Positions 4,041-10,111 of a stretch of 10,111 nucleotides of DNA are shown here, in pieces. The stretch's first letter is position 1. Each line of letters opens with the position of its first letter. The position numbers and the translations under genes are program-made. The notes beneath the pieces are model-generated. The model was given only the letters and a program-made list of their open reading frames with translations, did not search any database and was not told the DNA's origin. Source of the DNA: an uncultured Pseudomonadota bacterium (GTDB lineage Bacteria > Myxococcota_A > Polyangia > HGW-17); contig CALKWH010000066.1 of the NCBI GenBank assembly GCA_938004375.1, positions 1 to 10,111 of the forward strand. The letters run 5' to 3'.

Positions 4041-6044
4041 CTACTCCCCTTCCCGGCGGGGCAGGGAGATGATGAAGGTGGTCCCGGTCGGTCCGGCGGC
4101 CGGGTCGGCGTTGGTCTCGACCTGGATGTCCCCGGAGTGCATCTTGATGATGCCGTAGGAGACGGCCAGGCCCAGGCCGGTGCCCTTGCCGATCTTCTTC
4201 GTCGTGAAGAAGGGGCTGTAGATCCGGGAGATGTTCTCCCGCGCGATGCCGCAGCCGGTGTCGGACACGGCGATCCGCACCCGGGCGGGGGTGCCGTCGG
4301 CGGTGACGGTGATCCGCCCGCCCTCGGGCATGGCGTCCTGCGCGTTCGTGACGAGGTTGGTGAGCACCTGGACGATCTGGTCCTGGTCGAGCTCGGCCAC
4401 CGGGTCTTCCATGTCCGCGCGCACCTCCCAGGAGATCCCGGGCACGGTGTCCATGGTGCGGGCCAGGTGCTGGACCATCGCGGTGAGGTCCACGGGCTGG
4501 CGGATGACCTTGTTGCGCCGCGCGAACTGCAGGAGCCCGGATACGATCTTCTTGCAGCGGTCGGCCTGCTCGGCGATGAGCGCGATCTCCGAGGAGACGG
4601 CCGGATCGTGCTCGCAGCGTTCCTTCAGGATGTGAGCGTAGAGCAGGACCACCCCGAGGGGGTTGTTCACCTCGTGGGCGATGCCGGCGGCCAGCTGGCC
4701 CATGGAGGCGAGCCGCTCCGAGTGCATCAGGGCGGCCTGGGCGTGGGCGAGCTCCTCCTGGGAGCGCTCGAGCGCGTTCACGGTCTTCTCGAGGCGCTCG
4801 ATGGTGAAGGGCAGGCACATCTTGTCCTCGGCCAGCCCCTTGTAGATCGCGATGGCGTGCTCCACGCAGGAGTCGTAGCCGCAGGCCCCGCAGTTGAGTT
4901 CGTCCTCGGGGTAGATCTTGCCCATCTGGCGCAGGATGCCGGCGAGCTGGTCCGAACCCGGAGAGGCGAGGCGCCGATCCTCGGGGTCGTACTCGCGCTC
5001 GAGGCGCAGGTCGGAGGCGGCGTCCAGCTCGGTCTTCCAGCGGTCCAGGTCGAACATGTCGCGGCGCTCCCTGGCGACGCGGGCGACCTGGGCTTCCCGG
5101 GCGTGGAGCTGGCAGGCCGAGCTCATTCCGGCGCCCATCACGCAACCCGGGCAGGCGAGCAGCTCGACGAAGCGGGCGGAGAAGTCCCCCTGCTCGAGCT
5201 CGTGGATGGCCTCGAGGAACTCGCTGCGGCCGGTGGCCGAGAGGGTGTCGTGGGAGAACAGATCCTCCTCGATTCCGGCGGTGTGGAAGACGCCGTGGGA
5301 GAGCGGGTACACACCGCCGCCGCGGGCGTGGGGCGGATCGAACTCGGAGGGGATCGCATCCCCCGAGGTCAGGCCGGCCTCGTCGAGCCACGCGCGCAGT
5401 TCGGCGAAGGTGATGGCGCAGTCGACGTCGGCGCCGAAGCGCTCGGCCTCGCCCTTCTTGGCCACGCACGGTCCGATGAACACGCAGGCGAGGTCCGCGC
5501 CGTAGCGGCGTTTCACCAGCCGGCCGGTGGCCACCATGGGGGAGATCACCGGGGCCAGCGCGCCGACGAGGTTGGGGTGGTACTTCTCGATGAAGGAGAC
5601 CACCGCCGGGCAGGAGGCCTCGATCAGGGGCCCCGGGGTCCCGCGCTGGTAGAGCTGGCGGTACCGGCGGGCGACCAGATCGGCGCCGAAGGCGACCTCG
5701 ACCACGCGGGAGAAGCCCAGGGACCGGAGCGTGCCCACGAAGTGGCTGGTGGAGATGTCGGCGAACTCGGCCGGGTAGCTCGGGGCCACCAGCGCGGCCA
5801 CCGGACGGCCCTCGGCGAAGAGGGCGCGGGCCTGATCGAGGGCGCCCACCACCTGCTTGGCCTTCTGGCTGCAGGTGCGCACGCAGTGTCCGCAGCCCAC
5901 GCAGCGCTCGGCGATCACGTCCGCCTGGCCGTCCACGATGCGGATGGCCTTGGCCGGGCAGGACCGGACGCACGAGTAGCAGACCCGGCAGCGATCCGGG
6001 AGCGTGCGGATGTACTGCGTGACGGGGGCGGCGTCAGCCGGCAT
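4041..6044 (-). CDS. Soluble histidine kinase with ferredoxin and [FeFe]-hydrogenase-like sensory domain
   Basis: The product is 667 residues with no membrane segments. Residues 15-62 are a two-[4Fe-4S] ferredoxin (Cys19, 22, 25, 29 and Cys48, 51, 54, 58). Residues 80-330 are an [FeFe]-hydrogenase large-subunit-like domain in which the three H-cluster motifs are changed: EASCPAV (Cys145), GPCVAKKGE (Cys193), and ELLACPGC (Cys298, Cys301). Residues 380-412 form a further four-Cys iron-sulfur motif of the CGxCGxxxC type (Cys385, 388, 393, 410). A short helical linker (412-445) leads to the kinase: His457 in GIAHEVNNPLG, N-box Asn563/Asn567, DTGCGI at 595-600, GKGTGLGL at 619-626. Its ATG overlaps the hydA stop by 11 nt with GGAGG 5 nt upstream. 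I infer a cytoplasmic sensor of H2 or redox state that phosphorylates the adjacent receivers, comparable to the HK-linked sensory [FeFe] proteins (HydDB group C1-like) and clostridial HsfB-type proteins. Ligand and output are not shown by the sequence. Confidence 0.92.
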   Translation of the reverse strand: MPADAAPVTQYIRTLPDRCRVCYSCVRSCPAKAIRIVDGQADVIAERCVGCGHCVRTCSQKAKQVVGALDQARALFAEGRPVAALVAPSYPAEFADISTSHFVGTLRSLGFSRVVEVAFGADLVARRYRQLYQRGTPGPLIEASCPAVVSFIEKYHPNLVGALAPVISPMVATGRLVKRRYGADLACVFIGPCVAKKGEAERFGADVDCAITFAELRAWLDEAGLTSGDAIPSEFDPPHARGGGVYPLSHGVFHTAGIEEDLFSHDTLSATGRSEFLEAIHELEQGDFSARFVELLACPGCVMGAGMSSACQLHAREAQVARVARERRDMFDLDRWKTELDAASDLRLEREYDPEDRRLASPGSDQLAGILRQMGKIYPEDELNCGACGYDSCVEHAIAIYKGLAEDKMCLPFTIERLEKTVNALERSQEELAHAQAALMHSERLASMGQLAAGIAHEVNNPLGVVLLYAHILKERCEHDPAVSSEIALIAEQADRCKKIVSGLLQFARRNKVIRQPVDLTAMVQHLARTMDTVPGISWEVRADMEDPVAELDQDQIVQVLTNLVTNAQDAMPEGGRITVTADGTPARVRIAVSDTGCGIARENISRIYSPFFTTKKIGKGTGLGLAVSYGIIKMHSGDIQVETNADPAAGPTGTTFIISLPRREGE

Positions 6045-7752
6045 GGTTCCCTCCTGCCTGGTGCGTGTGCAGCAGGCGATGGCTGAGCTCGCCCAGGGGC
6101 TCGCCCAGGACCTCCCGGTACAGGTCGCCGATCTCGGCGTTCTCGTGGGCGAAGCGCACGGGCGCGCCCCGGTCGAGTCGATGCAGCGCCTGCACGCGGG
6201 CGGCCACGGCCGCGGCGTCGGTGCCGTAGGGCTGACCGCCGCCGGCGACGCAGCCGCCGGGGCAGCTCATGACCTCGACCAGGTGGGGTTTGAGGTGCCC
6301 GGACTCGATCTCGCCGAGCACGCGGGCGGCCGCGGCCAGACCGGAGACCGCCACCACCTTCAGTTCCAGGCCGCCAACCTCCAGGGTGAGCTCGCGCACG
6401 CCGTCCGAGTCGCGCAGGGCGGTCAGGTCCGCCGTCGGGTTCTTCCCGGTGAGCAGGAAGGCCGCCGTGCGCAGCGCGGCCTCGAGGACGCCGCCGGTGG
6501 CCCCGAAGAGCTTGCCGGCCGAGGAGCGGGCGCCGAAGGGGCGATCCGGCCGGCTCGGCTCGAGGGTGCGGAAGTCTACCCCCTTCATGACGATCAGTTC
6601 GGCGAGCTCGCGCACGGTCAGCACGGCGTCCACGTCGAAGCGCCCGTCGGTGAGCATCTCCGGGCGCCGGGCCTCGGCCTTCTTCGCGGTGCAGGGCATC
6701 ACGGAGACCGAGAACACCTGGTCCGCGGGCACGCCCTGGCGCTTCGCCCACACGTTCTTGATGAGCGCGCCCATCATCTGCTGCGGGCTCTTGCAGGTGG
6801 AGACGTGCTCCCGCCATCTGGGATGGAAGGTCTCCACGTAGCGCACCCAGGCCGGGGAGCACGAGGTGAACATGGGCAGCGGCCCGCCGTGGCGGATGCG
6901 CTCCACGAGCTCGGAGGCCTCCTCCATCACGGTGAGGTCGGCGGTGAACGAGGTGTCGAACACGACCTTGAACCCCAGGCGCCGGAGCGCGGCGACCAGC
7001 AGGCCGTCGACGTCGGTGCCGGCCGGGAAGCCGAAGTACTCGCCCAGGGTGACCGACACCGAGGGCGCGTGCTGGATCACCACGGTGAGCTGGGGGTCGT
7101 CGAGGGCGGCGGTCACCCGGCGCAGGTGCCGGGCGTCGGTGAGGGCGCCCGTGGGGCAGGCCATCACGCACTGGCCGCAGTGGACGCAGGAGGAGACGTT
7201 GAGCCCGTCGATGAAGGCGGGGGCCACCAGGGTGGCCGCGCCGCGCCCGGTGAAGTCGATGGCGCCGACGCCCTGGATCTGCGAGCAGACGCGCACGCAG
7301 CGGCCGCACAGGATGCACTTCTCGGGGTCGCGGACCAGGGAAGGGCTGGACACGTCCCGGGCGTGGCGGATGCGGGCGCCCCGGTAGGTCCGCTCGGTGA
7401 CGCCGAGCTCGGTGGCCAACTGTAGCAGCTCGCAGGAGCCCTTGCGTGGGCAGTACAGACAGTCGTCGGGGTGGTTGGCCAGGATCAGTTCGATGATCGT
7501 CTTGCGGGCGTCCACCACGCGGGCGGAGTGGGTGTGCACCCGCATGCCCTCGACGGCCGGCGTGGCGCAGGCGGGCACCAGGTTCGCCTGACCCTCGAGC
7601 TCGACCACGCACAGGCGGCAGGCGCCCACGGCCGGGAGACCTTCCCAGTGGCACAGCGTGGGGATCCGCACGCCCTCGCGGCGCAGCACCTCGAGGAGGT
7701 TCTCGTGGGGCTCGGTGCGGACGCTCTTTCCGTTCACGGTGATCTGCGGCAT
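6034..7752 (-). CDS. hydA: [FeFe]-hydrogenase catalytic subunit
   Basis: The product is 572 residues, close to the Clostridium pasteurianum CpI enzyme. It reversibly interconverts H2 with protons and electrons at the H-cluster. Domains in order: an N-terminal [2Fe-2S] domain (Cys34, 45, 48, 62); a His-ligated [4Fe-4S] (His94, Cys98, 101, 107); two ferredoxin-type [4Fe-4S] clusters (Cys146, 149, 152, 156 and Cys189, 192, 195, 199); then the H-domain. Motif L1 is TSCSPAW (296-302) rather than TSCCPxW. L2 is MPCTAKKAE (352-360) and L3 is EVMSCPGGC (493-501), both canonical. Proton-channel candidates are the Glu residues near 277-282 and Ser318 in STCKSPQQ. AAGGAG 7 nt upstream fixes the ATG. It starts 12 nt after hydB, consistent with a HydABC-type NAD(P)-coupled, possibly bifurcating, soluble complex. 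There is no extra C-terminal [2Fe-2S] domain like that of Thermotoga HydA. The maturases must be encoded elsewhere. Confidence 0.95.
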   Translation of the reverse strand: MPQITVNGKSVRTEPHENLLEVLRREGVRIPTLCHWEGLPAVGACRLCVVELEGQANLVPACATPAVEGMRVHTHSARVVDARKTIIELILANHPDDCLYCPRKGSCELLQLATELGVTERTYRGARIRHARDVSSPSLVRDPEKCILCGRCVRVCSQIQGVGAIDFTGRGAATLVAPAFIDGLNVSSCVHCGQCVMACPTGALTDARHLRRVTAALDDPQLTVVIQHAPSVSVTLGEYFGFPAGTDVDGLLVAALRRLGFKVVFDTSFTADLTVMEEASELVERIRHGGPLPMFTSCSPAWVRYVETFHPRWREHVSTCKSPQQMMGALIKNVWAKRQGVPADQVFSVSVMPCTAKKAEARRPEMLTDGRFDVDAVLTVRELAELIVMKGVDFRTLEPSRPDRPFGARSSAGKLFGATGGVLEAALRTAAFLLTGKNPTADLTALRDSDGVRELTLEVGGLELKVVAVSGLAAAARVLGEIESGHLKPHLVEVMSCPGGCVAGGGQPYGTDAAAVAARVQALHRLDRGAPVRFAHENAEIGDLYREVLGEPLGELSHRLLHTHQAGGNHAG

Positions 7753-7764
7753 GACTTCACTCCT

Positions 7765-9753
7765 TCACTTCACGACCACGGCGTCGAAGCGGCAGGCCGT
7801 GCGGCAGGCGCCGCAGCGGACGCACTTCTCGGGGACCACGTAGTGCGGGCTCTTGGGGGCGCCGTGGATCGCGCCCACCGGACACTTGCGGGCGCACAGG
7901 GTGCAGCCGGTGCACTTCGCGGCGTCGATGGAGAACTCGATGAAGTCCTTGCAGACGCCGGCCGGGCACCGTCGCTCGTAGATGTGCGCCTCGTACTCCT
8001 CGCGGAAGCTGGCGAGGGTCGACAGCACCGGGTTTGGCGCGGTCTGCCCCAGGCCGCACAACGAGGTGGACCGGATCACGCCGGCGAGGTGCTCGAGGGT
8101 GGTCACCCCGCGGAAGCGCTCCAGGGTGGCGAAGTTGTCCTTCGCGTCCGGGGCGCGGCAGATGGCGTCGAGGATCTCGAGCATGCGGCGGGAGCCCTCG
8201 CGGCAGGGGATGCACGTCCCGCAGCTCTCCTTCTGGATGAACTCCATGAAGTACTTGGCCAGGTCCACCATGCAGGTGTCCTCGTCCAGGATGACAAGGC
8301 CGCCCGAGCCCATCATCGCGCCGGCCTTTTTCAGGTTCTCGTAGTCCACGCCGGTGTCCAGGCACGCCGCCGGCAGGCAGCCGCCCGAGGGACCGCCGAT
8401 CTGGGCGGCCTTGAAGGCCTTGCCGTTGGGGATACCGCCGCCCACGTCCTCGAGGATGGTGCGGATCGGGGTGCCCATGTCCACCTCGACCAGGCCCGTG
8501 CGCGCGACCTTGCCCGAGAGGGCGAACACCTTGGTGCCCGTGGAGGCGCCCACGCCCACCGAGGAGAACCAGGCAGCCCCGTGGCGCACGATGTCGGGCA
8601 CGTTGGCCAGGGTCTCGACGTTGTTGATGACCGTGGGCCGGCCGAAGAGGCCGCTCACGGCCGGGTAGGGCGGACGCGGGCGGGGCATGCCGCGCTTGCC
8701 CTCGATGCTGTGGATCAGGGCCGTCTCCTCGCCGCACACGAAGGCGCCGGCGCCCTTCTTGATGCGCAGTCGCAGGGAGAAGGAATCGAGGATGTTGTGT
8801 CCGAGCAGCCCGCAGGCCGTCAGGTCGGCGATGGCGGCCTGGAGCCGGTCGATGGCCAGCGGATACTCGGCGCGGATGTAGATGATCCCCTCGGTGGCGC
8901 CGATGGCGTAAGCCGCGATGGCGAGGCCCTCGAGCACGCGGTACGGGTCGCCCTCGATGACCGCGCGGTCCATGAACGCGCCCGGGTCGCCCTCGTCGGC
9001 GTTGCAGATCATGTATTTCTGGTCCGCGGGCGTGTCCTGGGCGAAGCGCCACTTGCGACCGGTGGGGAAGCCGCCGCCGCCGCGCCCGCGCAGGCCGGAG
9101 GTCTCGACCTCGGCGATGACCTCGGCCGGGGTGAGCGAGGAGACGGCCCGGGAGAACGCCCGGAAGCCGCCCTCGGCCAGGTAGGCGTCCAGGGAGGCCG
9201 GGTCGGTGGTGCCGCAGCGGGTGAGGACGCGGCGGTTCTGGGGCGCGAAGAAGGGGTGCGCCCACAGGTCGGCCACGCCGTCCCAGGAGGAGGCGCCGTC
9301 TACGGCCAGCTGGCCCAGGGAGCGGGGGGCGGCCTCGCCGCGGCCGATCACGGCCTCGAGCAGGCGGGCGACCTGGTTGGGGCGCACGTTGCCGTAGAAG
9401 AGGCGTGCGCGGCCGGGCACCTGGATGTCCATGAGGGGCTCGGCGGTGCACAGGCCGATGCAGCCGGTCTCTTCGACCCGTACCGGGTGGCCGCCGGCCT
9501 GGGCCCAGGCCCGGATCGCGTCCAGCACCTTCATGGCGCCGGCGCCGCGGCCGCAGGTGCCGGTGCCGATGGTCACCACGGGGCGGTCGGGGGTGAGCCG
9601 GAGCGCGGCGGCCTTCAGTTCGTCACGCCGGGCGCGGCAGGCCGGGTCGTCGTGGCAGAGCGGGCCCTCGGTGCGGCAGTCCACGAAGCGCACGCAGGGC
9701 GTGGACGGGGTGTGGGTGCAGCGCGGGCAGCAGGGGTCGGTCAGGCGTTGCAT
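7765..9753 (-). CDS. hydB: NADH/FMN-binding hydrogenase subunit (NuoF-like, HydB type)
   Basis: The product is 662 residues. It would oxidise or reduce NAD(P)H through FMN and pass electrons to HydA. Residues 1-45 are a Cys-rich N-terminal segment (Cys8, 9, 12, 20, 26, 33, 39). Residues 58-135 are a thioredoxin-like [2Fe-2S] domain with Cys67, Cys98 and Cys102; the first Cys of the usual four is Ile62. Residues 165-580 are the NuoF core: the glycine-rich GRGGGGFPTGRKW (223-235) and NADEGDPGAF (251-260) for NADH and FMN, then CGTCIPC with SLCGLG (Cys511, 514, 517, 566) for a [4Fe-4S] cluster. Residues 596-662 hold Cys596 and Cys601 and a two-[4Fe-4S] ferredoxin tail (Cys614, 617, 620, 624 and Cys644, 647, 650, 654). 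These extra Fe-S domains are typical of HydB/HndC rather than complex I NuoF. Its ATG overlaps the hydC stop by 13 nt; the ribosome site is weak (AGGTG), so expression probably relies on coupling. Confidence 0.95.
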   Translation of the reverse strand: MQRLTDPCCPRCTHTPSTPCVRFVDCRTEGPLCHDDPACRARRDELKAAALRLTPDRPVVTIGTGTCGRGAGAMKVLDAIRAWAQAGGHPVRVEETGCIGLCTAEPLMDIQVPGRARLFYGNVRPNQVARLLEAVIGRGEAAPRSLGQLAVDGASSWDGVADLWAHPFFAPQNRRVLTRCGTTDPASLDAYLAEGGFRAFSRAVSSLTPAEVIAEVETSGLRGRGGGGFPTGRKWRFAQDTPADQKYMICNADEGDPGAFMDRAVIEGDPYRVLEGLAIAAYAIGATEGIIYIRAEYPLAIDRLQAAIADLTACGLLGHNILDSFSLRLRIKKGAGAFVCGEETALIHSIEGKRGMPRPRPPYPAVSGLFGRPTVINNVETLANVPDIVRHGAAWFSSVGVGASTGTKVFALSGKVARTGLVEVDMGTPIRTILEDVGGGIPNGKAFKAAQIGGPSGGCLPAACLDTGVDYENLKKAGAMMGSGGLVILDEDTCMVDLAKYFMEFIQKESCGTCIPCREGSRRMLEILDAICRAPDAKDNFATLERFRGVTTLEHLAGVIRSTSLCGLGQTAPNPVLSTLASFREEYEAHIYERRCPAGVCKDFIEFSIDAAKCTGCTLCARKCPVGAIHGAPKSPHYVVPEKCVRCGACRTACRFDAVVVK

Positions 9754-10065
9754 GCGGTCACCTGTTCCAGGTTGGTCAGCAGGGTGCGGGTCTTCTCGCC
9801 GTCCATCCCGGCGTGGAACTCACCGCCCGGGCCAGCGGCGGGTCCGCTGGAGACCACCACCGGCGCCAGGCTGCAGGCGCCCACACAGGCCACGGTCTCG
9901 AGGCTGAAGGCACCGTCGCGGGTGGTCTGTCCGGGTCCGATCCCGAGCTCGCGCTGCAGGGTCTCGAGGACGTCCAGGGAGCCCTTCACGTGGCAGGCGG
10001 TTCCGCGGCACACCTGCAGGTGGACGCGCCCGGGGGCGGTGAAGCGGAACTGGTTGTAGAAGCTG
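9741..10065 (-). CDS. hydC: NuoE-like [2Fe-2S] hydrogenase subunit, 5' end missing
   Basis: The last 107 residues of a thioredoxin-like [2Fe-2S] subunit are present; the N-terminal helical part is lost at the adapter junction at 10066. The sequence begins SFYNQFRF. The four cluster ligands are in VCRGTACHVKG (Cys19 and Cys24 of the fragment) and CVGACSLAP (Cys60 and Cys64), the standard C-x4-C...C-x3-C pattern of NuoE/HydC. GIGPGQTTRDGAFSLE is also typical of the family. Complete members are usually about 150-170 residues, so roughly a third is missing. It should carry electrons at the NADH-oxidising end of the HydABC complex. It is the first visible gene of the operon and overlaps hydB by 13 nt. 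The peptide MCSSDL that appears to start the frame is adapter-derived. Confidence 0.93.
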
Positions 10066-10111
10066 AGATCGGAAGAGCACACGTCTGAACTCCAGTCACC
10101 GAATACGATCT
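10066..10111. other. Illumina TruSeq adapter plus index (assembly contamination)
   Basis: Bases 10066-10099 are the TruSeq read-2 adapter beginning AGATCGGAAGAGC. Bases 10100-10107 are the index CGAATACG and 10108-10111 (ATCT) start the next adapter segment. Bases 10066-10109 are the exact reverse complement of bases 1-44. Genome sequence ends at 10065. Confidence 0.98.

Noticed and set aside
3634..5973. A single 779-codon minus-strand frame running through the kinase gene into the first receiver
   Set aside because: Only its last 129 codons (from 4023) are real. The part before that is an Arg/Pro/Gly-rich shadow of the kinase frame, so this is not a fusion protein.
4137..6086. Long plus-strand open frame opposite the hydrogenase-domain kinase
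   Set aside because: It has no recognisable motif. The minus strand carries the Fe-S, H-cluster and kinase motifs in one uninterrupted frame.
7471..10059. Very long (over 860 codons) plus-strand open frame opposite hydA, hydB and hydC
   Set aside because: It covers several well-supported genes in antisense and has low-complexity Gly/Ala/Val composition, as expected from GC-biased third positions. Its start is not preceded by a convincing ribosome site.
6034..10065. NuoEFG portion of respiratory complex I
   Set aside because: The third subunit contains the full [FeFe]-hydrogenase H-domain with L1-L3 motifs, HydB has the extra N- and C-terminal Fe-S domains of hydrogenase diaphorases, and no membrane Nuo subunits are present.
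1..10111. Terminal inverted repeats suggesting a transposon or linear plasmid
   Set aside because: The repeats are Illumina adapter and index sequence, and no transposase, integrase or replication gene lies between them.

Overview
The window is one whole assembled contig. Its first 44 and last 46 bases are Illumina TruSeq adapter plus index sequence, not genome; the genomic insert is about 45-10065. By eye it is high-GC (well over 60%), every supported gene is on the minus strand, and coding density is high. Signal peptides and an outer-membrane-type beta-barrel ending in Phe point to a diderm (Gram-negative) bacterium. An NAD-linked [FeFe]-hydrogenase points to anaerobic or facultatively fermentative metabolism. 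The TPR-like / beta-sandwich / barrel architecture of the large exported protein resembles proteins of Myxococcota and related former Deltaproteobacteria. That placement is an inference only.

Right two thirds (10065 down to 2082, in transcription order): a tightly packed hydrogenase and signalling operon. It starts with a 5'-truncated NuoE-like [2Fe-2S] subunit (hydC-like). Next is a NuoF-like NADH/FMN subunit with extra iron-sulfur domains and an unusual Cys-rich N-terminus (hydB-like), then the catalytic [FeFe]-hydrogenase subunit (hydA). These three form a trimeric NAD(P)-linked, possibly electron-bifurcating, hydrogenase. They are followed by a soluble histidine kinase whose sensory half is a ferredoxin plus a degenerate [FeFe]-hydrogenase domain, a single-domain response regulator, a receiver-first histidine kinase, and a second single-domain response regulator. 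Three junctions overlap by 11-13 nt, one has a 12-nt gap and one a 5- or 17-nt gap, which suggests translational coupling. The natural reading is that the hydrogenase-like domain senses H2 or the redox state of the enzyme and feeds a phosphorelay. No DNA-binding output domain lies in the window, so the output is elsewhere or is protein-protein.

Middle (2081-1893): an intergenic region with two strong GC-rich hairpins just after the last response regulator, then an AT-rich stretch that probably holds the promoter of the next gene.

Left part (1892-45): a separate transcription unit. It encodes a 559-residue exported protein (TPR-like helices, beta-sandwich, repetitive Asp/Pro/Lys linker, C-terminal outer-membrane barrel), then the first 35 codons of a small secreted protein cut off by the contig end. 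No RNA genes, CRISPR arrays or genuine mobile elements were seen. The hydrogenase maturases (HydE, HydF, HydG) are not in the window.
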